DNA of 64,000 nt from CBDIBC01 sp965276635 (GCA_965276635.1 CBDIBC010000005.1:1116001-1180000), one strand, 5' to 3'; positions 38,105-47,147 are shown, counted from the first letter of the stretch. Notes: generated by a model not told the origin, from the letters alone. Numbers and translations are program-made.

Positions 38105-39298
38105 TCAGGAGCTGGCCGCCGGTTCGTGGGGGAGGCCGAGGACCCGCTCGGCCACGATGTTGCGCTGCACGGCCCACGTGCCGCCGCCGATGGTCAGCGC
38201 CGGCGCGAACAGGAACCCGAAATGCCAGATGGGGTCGACGCCGCCGACTCGCCCTCCCGGCCTGACGTTCACCTCGGTCGGGCCGCGACGCGCCGCCTCG
38301 GCCACCGGTCCGGGCGGGCCGGAGCCCGACAACATGCCCGACGCGCCCGCCACGTTCTTGGCCAGCGCCATGACGTGCTGGCCGTGCTCGTCGGCCAGCA
38401 GCTTCTGCACCGACGCCTCCGGTCCGGGCGCCCGGCCGGCCAACCGGGCCGACAGGGTGCGCAGCCGCATCAGCCGCAGCAGCTCGCCCTCGCCCCAGAC
38501 GCGAGCCATCTGCTGTCGCAGGCGGGCATCGCTCACCGAACCGCCCCCTTGGATGACGGCCAGCAGGTCGTCGGTGGACGGACCCATGCCCCACAGGACG
38601 CCACCGCTGGAGAGGGAGACCCGCTCGTTGGCCAGGGTGGCCTTGGCCAACCGCCACCCGTCGCCAGGATCCCCCACCAATGCGTCCGCCGGCAGGCGGA
38701 CGTCGTCGAAGAACACCTGGTTGAAGGAGTGAGCCGTCGTCATGTCGGCGATCGGCGCCATGGTGATGCCGGCCGTGTCCATGGGGCACAGGAAGTAGGA
38801 GATGCCGCGATGCTTCGGCGCGTCGGGGTCGGTGCGGGCGATCAGGATGCCCATCTGCGAGAGGTGGGCGCCGGAGGTCCAGATCTTGGATCCGTTGATG
38901 ACCCAGGTGTCCCCGTGCCCCTCCGCCCTGGTAGTGAGGCCGGCCAGGTCGGAGCCGGCATCGGGCTCGCTGAACAGCTGGCACCACACCTCCTCACCAG
39001 CCAGGGCCGGCCACAGGAACCGCTCCTTCTGCGCCGCGCTGCCCGCCATGAGGATGGTCGGCGCCGCCCAGCCGATGCCGATGGGGTTCGCCGGACGGTG
39101 CACACCCGCCGCCTTCAGCTCGGCATCGACGATCAGCTGATAGACGGGGTCGGCGTCGAGACCGTACGGCGCCGGCCAGTGCGGCACCACGTAGCCGGCG
39201 TGGGCGAGATCCCGGCCGGTCGGCCTCGGGTGCTCGTCGAGCCAGGCTCGGACCGCGACGCGCCGCTGGTCGTCGGCCGGCGGCAGCTCGAAGTCCAC
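38105..39298 (-). CDS. Acyl-CoA dehydrogenase
   Basis: FAD-dependent alpha,beta-desaturation of an acyl-CoA; 397 residues. Motifs: CQLFSEPDAGSDLAGLTTRAE (flavin-binding signature), WVINGSKIWTSGAHLS, and the C-terminal four-helix domain with LFAPALTIGGGTWAVQRNIVAERVLGLP. The N-terminal helical domain is shorter than in canonical ACADs. The start GTG 39298 is supported by TAGCCT six bases upstream (leaderless). It is transcribed away from the carboxylase operon. Confidence 0.9.
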   Translation of the reverse strand: MDFELPPADDQRRVAVRAWLDEHPRPTGRDLAHAGYVVPHWPAPYGLDADPVYQLIVDAELKAAGVHRPANPIGIGWAAPTILMAGSAAQKERFLWPALAGEEVWCQLFSEPDAGSDLAGLTTRAEGHGDTWVINGSKIWTSGAHLSQMGILIARTDPDAPKHRGISYFLCPMDTAGITMAPIADMTTAHSFNQVFFDDVRLPADALVGDPGDGWRLAKATLANERVSLSSGGVLWGMGPSTDDLLAVIQGGGSVSDARLRQQMARVWGEGELLRLMRLRTLSARLAGRAPGPEASVQKLLADEHGQHVMALAKNVAGASGMLSGSGPPGPVAEAARRGPTEVNVRPGGRVGGVDPIWHFGFLFAPALTIGGGTWAVQRNIVAERVLGLPHEPAASS

Positions 39299-39304
39299 CG
39301 CAGC

Positions 39305-39310
39305 AGGCTA
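39305..39310 (-). promoter_or_regulatory. TAGCCT -10 box, leaderless start of the acyl-CoA dehydrogenase gene
   Basis: TAGCCT on the minus strand, six bases, then GTG 39298. Confidence 0.5.
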
Positions 39311-39414
39311 TCCACGGCCACCCAGACCGATGCCGCGGCGGCTCCCTTGGCCGTCGCCGCCGACGGCCGGTAGCGTCGGCCGTAGACCGGCGCCGGCTGA
39401 CGAGGGGAGCCCGA

Positions 39415-39645
39415 ATGGAGTGGACCGAGGAGCACGAGGGGTTCCGTCGGGCCGGGCGCGAGGTGATCGACCGGGAGATCGAGCTGTACGTGGACGTGTG
39501 GGAGGAGGCGGGGGCTTTCCCCGCCCACCGGCTGTTCGAGGCGCTCGGCAGTCACGGCATGAGGTTGGGCAACGAGGGCGGGTGGGGCTGCGACCGCCGC
39601 GCCCTGGTGGCCACCGGTGGCGCCAGCAGGCAGGGCGAGCGCTGA
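39415..39645 (+). pseudogene. Truncated acyl-CoA dehydrogenase (N-terminal fragment only)
   Basis: 76 residues. The first 50 or so (MEWTEEHEGFRRAGREVI and VDVWEEAGAFPAHRLFEALG) are a clear ACAD N-terminal helical domain. The frame then loses similarity and stops, with no FAD-binding or C-terminal domain. It keeps a good Shine-Dalgarno (GAGGGGAG) and TAGCGT upstream, and its stop overlaps the next gene (TGATG), so it may still be translated to couple the operon. The intact gene would be about 380 residues, so about 300 residues have been deleted. Confidence 0.75.
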
Positions 39646-40451
39646 TGGTCGACGTCGACGCCCTCCTGGCCGATCTGGCCGCTGAGCATGAGGCCCTGGA
39701 CGGGCGGGTCGAGCATCTCGACGACGAGACCTGGCACACGCCGACTCCGGCGGAGGGCTGGGACGTCGCCGACCAGATCAGCCACCTAGCCTACTTCGAC
39801 GGGGCGGCACGCCTGGCCCTCAGCGACGCAGCCGAGTTCGAGGCCCAGAGGGGCGAGCTGTTGCCTGCCGGGCGACAGATGGGGGCGGCCACTCCCGACG
39901 TCGCACTGGCCCGCGGCGGTCGGGGGCCGGACCTGCTCGAGGTGTGGCGGCGGGAGCGGGCCGGGATGATCGAGGCGGCCGGGGCCACCGACCCGGGCGA
40001 ACGGGTGCCGTGGTACGGGCCGGCGATGAGCCTGGCCAGCTTCGTCACCGCTCGCATCATGGAGACGTGGGCGCATGGTCAGGACATCGCCGACGCCCTG
40101 GGCCTGCCCCCGGTGGTCAGCGCCCGGCTGCGCCACGTGTGCCACATCGGCGTCGGCGCACGCGGCTACTCCTTCGCGGTCCACGACCGGGGCGATCCCG
40201 GCGATCCCGTCCGGGTGGAGGTGGAGGCTCCCGACGGGACGATGTGGACATGGGGGCCGCACGACGCCCGGGACCGGGTGCGGGCCCGGGCACTGGACCT
40301 GGCCCTGTTGCTCACCCAGCGCCGCCATCGCGACGACGTGGCCGTGGCGGTCGAGGGCCCGACGGCGGAGGCGTGGATCGCCGTGGCTCAGGCGTTCGCC
40401 GGGCCCGCTGGGCCCGGGCGGGCTCGTGCCGCGGCTGCGGACGGCTCGTGA
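39645..40451 (+). CDS. TIGR03084-family DinB/mycothiol-transferase-like protein
   Basis: 268 residues. It has the DinB-like four-helix fold of the maleylpyruvate isomerase/mycothiol-dependent family: VDALLADLAAEHEALDGRVEHL, WDVADQISHLAYFD with a candidate metal His, WYGPAMSLASFVTARIMETWAHGQDIADALG with a second His, and an SCP2-like C-terminal part (VRVEVEAPDGTMWTWG). The precise reaction is unknown. It typically sits next to acyl-CoA dehydrogenase and carboxylase genes, as here, and overlaps both neighbours. Confidence 0.82.
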   Translation: MVDVDALLADLAAEHEALDGRVEHLDDETWHTPTPAEGWDVADQISHLAYFDGAARLALSDAAEFEAQRGELLPAGRQMGAATPDVALARGGRGPDLLEVWRRERAGMIEAAGATDPGERVPWYGPAMSLASFVTARIMETWAHGQDIADALGLPPVVSARLRHVCHIGVGARGYSFAVHDRGDPGDPVRVEVEAPDGTMWTWGPHDARDRVRARALDLALLLTQRRHRDDVAVAVEGPTAEAWIAVAQAFAGPAGPGRARAAAADGS

Positions 40452-42082
40452 ACGCCCTCACGTCGAAGGTCGACCGCCGCGACCTGTCGTTCGTGACCAA
40501 CCGGGCCGATGTGCTGGCGCTGCTGGCGGAGATCGACCGGCTGCAGCACCAGGCGGCCGACGGCGGTGGGCCGGCGGCGACGGACCGGCTCCGGTCCCGG
40601 GGCAAGCTTCCCGTTCGCGAGCGCCTGTCGTTGCTGGTCGACCGCGACAGCCCGTTCCTGGAGCTGAGCCCGCTGGCCGGTCACTGCACCGACTACACGG
40701 AGGGCGGGGGCATGGTCGTCGGCCTCGGCGTGGTGGAGGGGACCGAGTGCGTGGTGTGCGCCAACGACCCGACCGTGCTCGGCGGGGCCATGACCAACGT
40801 CAGCATCATGAAGCTGATGCGGGCCCTGGAGGTGGCCAGGCAGAACCGCCTTCCCTACATCCAGCTGGTGGAGTCGGCCGGCGGCGACCTGCGCGGCACC
40901 AGCGGTGACGATGCCGAGGCCGAGCTGCGGCGGAACCTCACCCACTTCGCCAGCTCCGGGCGCATGTTCCACGACATCACCGAGTTGTCGGGCCTGGGCA
41001 TCCCCACGATATCGGTCGTCTTCGGCAGCTCGACTGCCGGAGGCGCCTACCAACCGGGGCTGTCCGACTACAACATCTTCGTCCGGGGCGGGGCCAAGGT
41101 CTTCCTGGGCGGACCGCCGCTGGTGAAGGTGGCCACCGGCGAGGACTCCGACGACGAGTCGCTCGGCGGCGCCGAGATGCACGCCAGCGTGAGCGGGCTG
41201 GCTGACTACCTGGTCGACGATGAGGTGAGCGCCATCGCCACCTGCCGCGACGTGGTCGCCCACCTGCACTGGCGCAAGCAGGGTCCGGGCCCGCGGACGG
41301 CCGAGCCCGACGCGCCCGTGGCGGACCCCGAGGACCTGCTCGGGTTGGTGCCCGTCGACCTGCGCGCCCCCTTCGACGTCCGCGAGGTGATCGCCCGGGT
41401 GGTGGACGGCAGCCGCTTCGAGGAGTTCAAGGCTCGCTACGGTCCCACACTGGTGTGCGGGTGGGCGCAGGTCCACGGCTTCGACGTGGGCATCCTGGCC
41501 AACAACGGCGTGCTCTTCTCCGACTCCGCCCAGAAGGCCGGGCAGTTCATCCAGCTGTGCAACCAGGTGGGCACGCCGCTCCTGTTCCTGCAGAACATCA
41601 CCGGGTACATCGTCGGTCGCGACTACGAACGGCAGGGGATCGTCAAGCACGGCTCGCAGATGATCAATGCCCTGTCGAACTCCACCGTGCCCCACATCAC
41701 GGTGATCCTGGGGGCCAGCTACGGCGCCGGGAACTACGGCATGGGCGGCCGGGCGTTCGACACCCGCTTCGTGTTCCTGTGGCCGACGGCCAAGATCGCG
41801 GTGATGGGACCCAAGCAGATGGCCGGCGTCATGTCGATCGTGCGGCGGGCCCAGGCGGCCCGGCGAGGGGAGGCCGTCGACGAGGACGCCGAGACGGCGC
41901 GCACCGGCGCGGTGGAGGCGTTCGCCGAGGCCGCATCGCTCGGCCTGTACGCCACCGGGCGGGTGGTCGACGACGGGATCATCGACCCCCGCGACACACG
42001 CACCGTCGTCGCCATGGCGCTCTCCGCCTGCCACAGCGGATCGGTCACCGGTGCCCCCGGCTTCGGGGTGTTCCGGCTGTGA
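40448..42082 (+). CDS. Acyl-CoA carboxylase beta subunit (carboxyltransferase)
   Basis: 544 residues, crotonase-fold carboxyltransferase that moves CO2 from biotin to an acyl-CoA. Motifs: RGKLPVRERLSLLVD, YTEGGGMVVGLG, QLVESAGGDLRG, FGSSTAGGAYQPGLSDY, FLQNITGYIVGRDYER and GASYGAGNYGMGGRAFDTRF. It is closest in look to methylcrotonyl-, geranyl- or propionyl-CoA carboxylase beta; the substrate is not decided. GTG 40448 overlaps the preceding stop (GTGA). Confidence 0.92.
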   Translation: MNALTSKVDRRDLSFVTNRADVLALLAEIDRLQHQAADGGGPAATDRLRSRGKLPVRERLSLLVDRDSPFLELSPLAGHCTDYTEGGGMVVGLGVVEGTECVVCANDPTVLGGAMTNVSIMKLMRALEVARQNRLPYIQLVESAGGDLRGTSGDDAEAELRRNLTHFASSGRMFHDITELSGLGIPTISVVFGSSTAGGAYQPGLSDYNIFVRGGAKVFLGGPPLVKVATGEDSDDESLGGAEMHASVSGLADYLVDDEVSAIATCRDVVAHLHWRKQGPGPRTAEPDAPVADPEDLLGLVPVDLRAPFDVREVIARVVDGSRFEEFKARYGPTLVCGWAQVHGFDVGILANNGVLFSDSAQKAGQFIQLCNQVGTPLLFLQNITGYIVGRDYERQGIVKHGSQMINALSNSTVPHITVILGASYGAGNYGMGGRAFDTRFVFLWPTAKIAVMGPKQMAGVMSIVRRAQAARRGEAVDEDAETARTGAVEAFAEAASLGLYATGRVVDDGIIDPRDTRTVVAMALSACHSGSVTGAPGFGVFRL

Positions 42083-44079
42083 CCGACGCGGTCACCCGGC
42101 CGATCCGTTGCCTGCTTATAGCCAACCGGGGGGAGATCGTCAGCCGGGTCGCCCGCACCGCCCGGGCGATGGGCATCCGCACGGTGGCGGTGTACGCGGC
42201 CACCGACGTCGGCGCTCCGTTCGTGGCCGATTGCGACCAGGCGATGGGCCTGCGCGGCGAGCGGGCGACGGAGACGTATCTCGACGCCGACCAGCTGCTG
42301 GCCGCCGCCCGGGCGGCGGGAGCCGACGCCGTGCACCCCGGCTACGGGTTCCTGTCCGAGCGAGCCGACTTCGCCGAGGCGGTCGTGGCCGCCGGCCTGA
42401 CCTGGGTGGGGCCACCGCCGGCGGCCATCGCCGCCATGGGCGACAAGCTGGAGGCCAAGTGCTTGATGGCCGCCGCCGGCGTTCCCGTTCTCGCTTCCCA
42501 GCCGATCGGCGACGACGGTCGGGTGCCGGAACCCGGCACCTGGCCGGTGCTGGTGAAGGCGGCCGCCGGCGGGGGCGGGAAGGGCATGCGCCTAGTGACC
42601 CGCCCGGCCGACCTGGCCGGCGCCGTGGCCTCGGCCCAGCGCGAGGCCGCCGCCGCCTTCGGCGACTCGACCGTGTTCGTGGAGCGGTACCTGACCGGTG
42701 CCCGGCACGTGGAGATCCAGATCCTCGCCGACGAGCACGGCCACGTGGTGCACTGCTTCGAGCGGGAGTGCTCCATCCAGCGCCGGCACCAGAAGATCAT
42801 CGAGGAGGCCCCCTCCCCGGCGCTCGACGACGCCCTCCGCCGGCGGATGACCGACGCCGCTGTCACCGCGGCGGCGACCGTCGGCTACCGCAACGCCGGC
42901 ACCGTCGAGTTCGTCCTCGGCCCCGACGGCGACTTCGCCTTCTTGGAGGTGAACACCCGCCTCCAGGTGGAGCATCCGGTCACCGAGGCGATCACCGGCG
43001 TGGACCTGGTCCGCGAGCAGCTGCGCATCGCCCAGGGCCTACCTGTGTCGTTTCTCCAGGACGACCTTCGGATCACCGGCCATGCCATCGAGGCGCGCCT
43101 CTACGCCGAGGACCCGGCCACCGGCTTTCTACCGGCCACGGGCACGTTGGTCGATTGGCAGCCACCCGTCGAGCCGGCCGTCCGGTGGGACGCGGGCGTC
43201 GCCGCCGGCACCACCGTCAGCGTCGAGTGGGACCCCATGCTGGCCAAGGTCATCGCCCATGCGCCGACGCGCCAGGAGGCGGCCGGTGCCCTGGCGCTGG
43301 CCCTGGAACGGGCCCGCATCCGCGGGGTGACCACCAACCGCGACTACCTGGTGGCGGCCCTGCGCCACCCGGCGCTGCTGGCCGGCACCGCCACCACCGC
43401 CTTCGTGGACACCGCCGGGGTGCCCACCCGGCGGGTACCGGATCCCCAGGAGCTGGAGGTCGCGGCGGTGCTGGGCGCCTTGGCGGCCGAGGACCGCCGT
43501 CGGGCCTCGGCGATGGTCCTGCGTGGCCTGCCCAGTGGTTGGCGGAACAGCGCGATGCCCCCGGAGTCGGTCGCCTACCACCATGAGGGCACGCCGGTGA
43601 CGGTCACCTACCGGGCCGCCCGCGACGGCGTGTTCGCCGGGACAGTGGCGGTGGGCGACGACGAGGCGCGGCCATTCCTGGCTACCACGCGGGGGTGGGC
43701 CGCAGGATCGTTCCGGGCCGAGATCGACGGGCGCCACCACGCGGCAGCCATCCTGGACGACGGGCATCGCTGCTGGGTGCAGACCGCGTCGGGCGACGTG
43801 GCGCTGGTGATCGTGCCGCGGTTCCCGCCGGCCGCCGCCGGAGCGGTGCCCGGCGCCCTGGCCGCGCCGATGCCCGGCCGGGTGCTGGCCGTGCCGGTCG
43901 TGGCCGGCGCCGTCGTGGTCGCTGGCGACCCGCTGGTGGTCGTGGAGGCCATGAAGATGGAGCATCGCGTGTCCGCCCCGCACGACGGCACGGTCATCGA
44001 GATCCGGGTGGCGGCCGGCGACCAGGTGGCCGCGGGCGACCTGCTGGTCGTGGTGGACGACGGGACGGGCTCGACGTGA
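42079..44079 (+). CDS. Acyl-CoA carboxylase alpha subunit (biotin carboxylase + BCCP)
   Basis: 666 residues. Biotin carboxylase domain: CLLIANRGEIVSRVARTARAMG, HPGYGFLSERADFAEA, VKAAAGGGGKGMR (ATP-grasp), ERECSIQRRHQKIIEEAPS and EVNTRLQVEHPVTEAITG. A BT-type linker domain follows, and the C-terminal biotinyl domain has VEAMKMEH with the biotinylated Lys. With the beta subunit it forms an MCC-like two-subunit carboxylase. GTG 42079 overlaps the beta stop (GTGA). Confidence 0.94.
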   Translation: MTDAVTRPIRCLLIANRGEIVSRVARTARAMGIRTVAVYAATDVGAPFVADCDQAMGLRGERATETYLDADQLLAAARAAGADAVHPGYGFLSERADFAEAVVAAGLTWVGPPPAAIAAMGDKLEAKCLMAAAGVPVLASQPIGDDGRVPEPGTWPVLVKAAAGGGGKGMRLVTRPADLAGAVASAQREAAAAFGDSTVFVERYLTGARHVEIQILADEHGHVVHCFERECSIQRRHQKIIEEAPSPALDDALRRRMTDAAVTAAATVGYRNAGTVEFVLGPDGDFAFLEVNTRLQVEHPVTEAITGVDLVREQLRIAQGLPVSFLQDDLRITGHAIEARLYAEDPATGFLPATGTLVDWQPPVEPAVRWDAGVAAGTTVSVEWDPMLAKVIAHAPTRQEAAGALALALERARIRGVTTNRDYLVAALRHPALLAGTATTAFVDTAGVPTRRVPDPQELEVAAVLGALAAEDRRRASAMVLRGLPSGWRNSAMPPESVAYHHEGTPVTVTYRAARDGVFAGTVAVGDDEARPFLATTRGWAAGSFRAEIDGRHHAAAILDDGHRCWVQTASGDVALVIVPRFPPAAAGAVPGALAAPMPGRVLAVPVVAGAVVVAGDPLVVVEAMKMEHRVSAPHDGTVIEIRVAAGDQVAAGDLLVVVDDGTGST

Positions 44080-45851
44080 CCGACCCTCTCCGCATCGCCA
44101 ACTGCTCGGGCTTCTACGGCGACCGCCTGTCGGCCGCCGCCGAGATGGTGGACGGCGGCCCGATCGACGTGCTGACCGGCGACTGGCTGGCTGAGTTGAC
44201 CATGCTGATCCTGGCCAAGAACCGCCTGCGGGACCCGTCAACCGGCTACGCCAGGACCTTCGTCACCCAGATGGAGCAGGTCATGGGATCGTGCCTCGAT
44301 CGCGGGATCAGGGTGGTGGCCAACGCCGGCGGTCTGGCCCCTCGAGGGTGCGCGGATGCGGTGGGCCAGTTGGCGGACCGCCTCGGCCTCGCGCCCCGGA
44401 TCGCCTACATCGAGGGAGACGACCTGGTCGACCGCCTGGCGGAGATGCGCGCCGCCGGGATCGACTTCGCCCATCTCGACACCGGCGCGCCGCTGGGCGA
44501 CCGGGAGATCATGACCGCCAACGCCTACCTGGGCGGGTGGGGCATCGCCGACGCCCTGGAGGCCGGCGCCGACATCGTCATCACCGGCCGGGTCACCGAC
44601 GCCGCCCTCGTGGTCGGTCCCGCCGCCTGGCACCACGGGTGGCGGCGCGACGACTGGGACGCGCTGGCCGGTGCGGTGGTGGCCGGCCACATCATCGAGT
44701 GCGGGACCCAGGCGACCGGTGGCAACTACGCCTTCTTCACCGAGGTCCCCGACCTGCACCACCCCGGGTTCCCCATCGCCGAGGTGGCCGCCGACGGGTC
44801 GTCGGTGATCACCAAGCATCCCGGCCAGGGCGGCCTGGTGTCGGTCGGGACGGTGACGGCGCAGCTGCTCTACGAGATCGGCGGCCCGGACTATGCCAAC
44901 CCCGACGTGACCGCCCGCTTCGACAGCATCCACCTGGCCCCCGCCGGACCGGACCGAGTGGCCGTCACCGGTGTGCTGGGCGATTCGCCGCCCGCGACGA
45001 CCAAGGTAGCCATGAACTACGTGGGCGGGTTCCGCTCCACGGCCACCCTGCTGCTGACCGGGCTCGATATCGACGCCAAGGCTGCCCTCTTCACCGAGGC
45101 CCTCTGGGCCTCGATCCCCGGCGGGCAGGGCGCCTTCGCCGAGACGGACGTGCAGCTGCTCCGCACCGACCACGCCGACCCGACGACGAACGAGGCGGCC
45201 ATGGCCCAGCTGCGCATCACCGTCCGCGACCCCGACGAGCGCAAGGTGGGCCGGGCCCTCTCGGCTCCGATCACCGAGCTGACCCTGGCCAGCTACCCGG
45301 GCCTGTGCAGCGGACCGGGGTCGAGCGGCTCCTACGGCGTCTACTGGCCGGCGGTCGTCCCCGCCGCCCTGGTGCACCAGGAGGTGGTGATCGGCGGGCG
45401 GCATGGGATGGGCGAGCGGCGCGGAGTCGTCGACCCCGTCCTGCCCCCTGACCCGCCCCACGTGGCCGAAGTGGCGCTGCCGGACGTGGCGCCCGTCCCC
45501 GGCGGCGCGACCGCGCCCGTCGCGCTCGGCCGGATCTTCGGCGCCCGTTCGGGGGACAAGGGCGGCAACGCCAACGTCGGTGTCTGGGCCCGCTCCGACG
45601 CCGCCTACGCCTGGTTGGCCGATCACCTGACCGTCGAGCGCCTCCAGCAGCTGCTGCCCGACACGCGCCAGCTGCGCGTCCACCGCCACGAGCTGGCGAA
45701 CCTGCGGGCCGTGAACTTCGTCGTCGAGGGCCTGCTCGGCGAGGGGGTGGCGGCCAGCAGCCGGACCGACCCGCAGGCCAAGTCGCTTGGCGAGTACCTG
45801 CGGGCGAAGGTCGCGGAGGTACCCGTTGCCCTGATCGAGGAGGCCTGGTGA
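44076..45851 (+). CDS. AtuA-like (DUF1446) protein
   Basis: 591 residues. Main domain: RIANCSGFYGDRLSAAAEM, TGDWLAELTMLILAK, VVANAGGLAP, DALEAGADIVITGRVTDAAL, ECGTQATGGNYAFF and KHPGQGGLVSVGTVTAQLLYEIG. The last 100 residues form a separate ferredoxin-fold-like domain with FGARSGDKGGNANVGVWAR. AtuA is required for acyclic terpene (citronellol/geraniol) use in Pseudomonas, but its reaction is unknown. GTG 44076 overlaps the carboxylase stop. Its presence marks the operon as atu/liu-like. Confidence 0.88.
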   Translation: MTDPLRIANCSGFYGDRLSAAAEMVDGGPIDVLTGDWLAELTMLILAKNRLRDPSTGYARTFVTQMEQVMGSCLDRGIRVVANAGGLAPRGCADAVGQLADRLGLAPRIAYIEGDDLVDRLAEMRAAGIDFAHLDTGAPLGDREIMTANAYLGGWGIADALEAGADIVITGRVTDAALVVGPAAWHHGWRRDDWDALAGAVVAGHIIECGTQATGGNYAFFTEVPDLHHPGFPIAEVAADGSSVITKHPGQGGLVSVGTVTAQLLYEIGGPDYANPDVTARFDSIHLAPAGPDRVAVTGVLGDSPPATTKVAMNYVGGFRSTATLLLTGLDIDAKAALFTEALWASIPGGQGAFAETDVQLLRTDHADPTTNEAAMAQLRITVRDPDERKVGRALSAPITELTLASYPGLCSGPGSSGSYGVYWPAVVPAALVHQEVVIGGRHGMGERRGVVDPVLPPDPPHVAEVALPDVAPVPGGATAPVALGRIFGARSGDKGGNANVGVWARSDAAYAWLADHLTVERLQQLLPDTRQLRVHRHELANLRAVNFVVEGLLGEGVAASSRTDPQAKSLGEYLRAKVAEVPVALIEEAW

Positions 45852-46600
45852 CCGTGCCCGTCCGGGATGGTGTGGCCACCGTCGTCCTCGACCATCCGGA
45901 GAACCGCAACGCGCTGACCCCGCAGCTGTTGAACGAGCTGGGCGACGCCTTGGCCGAGGCGGCCGACGCCCACGACGTGCGCGTGATCGTGCTGACGAAC
46001 GAGGGGCCGGCGTTCTGCGCCGGAGCCGACCTGTCTGGGCGCCTGTCGGGCGTGACGGCGCGCTACAGCATGGTCGACGTGTTCGGGGCCATCCTGGACT
46101 CGCCGAAGCCGGTGGTCGGTCGCATCGCCGGGCACTGCCTGGGTGGTGGCGTCGGCCTGGCCGCGGCGTGCGACCTGTCCATCGCCGCCGACGACGTGCG
46201 GATCGGCTTCACCGAGGTCCGTATCGGGGTGGCCCCGGCCATCATCTCGGTGATCTGCCTCCCCAAGCTGCGCCGGGCCGACGCCCTGGAGCTGTTCCTC
46301 GCCGGCGAGCGGATCGACGCCACCCGGGCCGCGGCGGTGGGCCTGCTGACGCGCGCCGTGCCTCGCCAGGATCTGGATGCAGCCGTGGCCGCCGTGGTCG
46401 ATCAGCTGCTCGCCGGGGCACCCGGCGCCCTGGCCGCCGCCAAGCGCCTGGTCCACGACGTCCCGGGGATGGAGCAGGCCACAGCCTTCGCCAGCATGGA
46501 GCGCCTGTCCGCCGAGCTGTTCGCCTCGGCCGAGGCCCAGGCCGGAATGGCCGCCTTCCGGGAGAAGCGCCGGCCCCCATGGGCGCCCGAGGCCCGCTGA
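45848..46600 (+). CDS. Enoyl-CoA hydratase/isomerase
   Basis: Crotonase family, 250 residues. The oxyanion-hole segments are FCAGADLSGRLSG and GHCLGGGVGLAAACDLSIAAD, and the catalytic Glu lies in FTEVRIGVAPAIIS. In atu/liu pathways a crotonase hydrates the carboxylated enoyl-CoA, so it probably acts after the carboxylase. GTG 45848 overlaps the AtuA-like stop, making five consecutive overlapping genes. Confidence 0.9.
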   Translation: MTVPVRDGVATVVLDHPENRNALTPQLLNELGDALAEAADAHDVRVIVLTNEGPAFCAGADLSGRLSGVTARYSMVDVFGAILDSPKPVVGRIAGHCLGGGVGLAAACDLSIAADDVRIGFTEVRIGVAPAIISVICLPKLRRADALELFLAGERIDATRAAAVGLLTRAVPRQDLDAAVAAVVDQLLAGAPGALAAAKRLVHDVPGMEQATAFASMERLSAELFASAEAQAGMAAFREKRRPPWAPEAR

Positions 46601-46631
46601 GTCGCTGTCGGCCTGGGCGCCCCGGGCACTT

Positions 46632-46766
46632 CCCGCCCGACCGGCCACTCAGACCCCCCCCGCCCGACCGGCCACTCACGCCCTCCCCCGCCCGACCGGC
46701 CACTCACGCCCTCCCCCGCCCGACCGGCCACTCACGCCCTCCCCCGCCCGACCGGCCACTCACGCT
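46632..46766. repeat. 28-bp x5 tandem repeat after the carboxylase operon
   Basis: Units beginning CCCGCCCGACCGGCCACTCA at 46632, 46659, 46687, 46715 and 46743. The array starts about 30 bases past the enoyl-CoA hydratase stop and ends just before a 29-base palindrome. Confidence 0.92.
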
Positions 46767-46776
46767 GAGCAGTGTG

Positions 46777-46805
46777 CAGTTCGTTCGACTCAGTCGAACG
46801 AACTG
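46777..46805. terminator. Perfect 29-base palindrome
   Basis: CAGTTCGTTCGACT (46777-46790), a central C, and the exact complement (46792-46805). It is AT-richer than its surroundings and lies between convergent genes. It may be a bidirectional terminator (13-bp stem with TCA loop) or an operator. No regulator gene adjoins it. Bases 46806-46962 show nothing recognisable. Confidence 0.7.
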
Positions 46806-46962
46806 ACCACTCCTCCCCGAGATCCGCCCGAGCGACGGTCCGCGGAAGTCGCGGGCGCGCCGTCAGGAGACGGGCCCAGGATCACCGAAGGCTCCGTTGC
46901 CCGAGCCGGCTGCCGGGCGCTGACGAACGTTCGCGATGCGCGATCGGGACCACCGGACGCCT

Positions 46963-47147
46963 CGACGACCCGGCGGGTTGGGGTGCCCGCCGGGCGGGAG
47001 CATCAGTCGGGCGGGGCTGGGGTCCCCGCCACGACGACCCGGCGGGTTGGGGTGCCCGCCGGGCGGGAGCATCAGTCGGGCGGGGCTGGGGTCCCCGCCA
47101 CGACGACCCGGCGGGTTGGGGTGCCCGCCGGGCGGGAGCATCAGTCG
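46963..47147. repeat. 69-bp tandem repeat (2.7 copies) that includes the aldolase stop codon
   Basis: Units start at 46963, 47032 and 47101. Each copy contains, on the minus strand, a TGA-like end, a 9-bp CCCGGCGGG/CCCGCCGGG hairpin with 8-base loop, and (in the two full copies) a 7-bp GGCGGGG/CCCCGCC hairpin. The real aldolase stop (47143-47141) lies in the third copy, so the gene's 3' end and terminator have been multiplied. Confidence 0.92.

Noticed and set aside
46632..47147. Repeat arrays as a possible CRISPR locus
   Set aside because: Units are contiguous with no unique spacers, and no cas gene is present.
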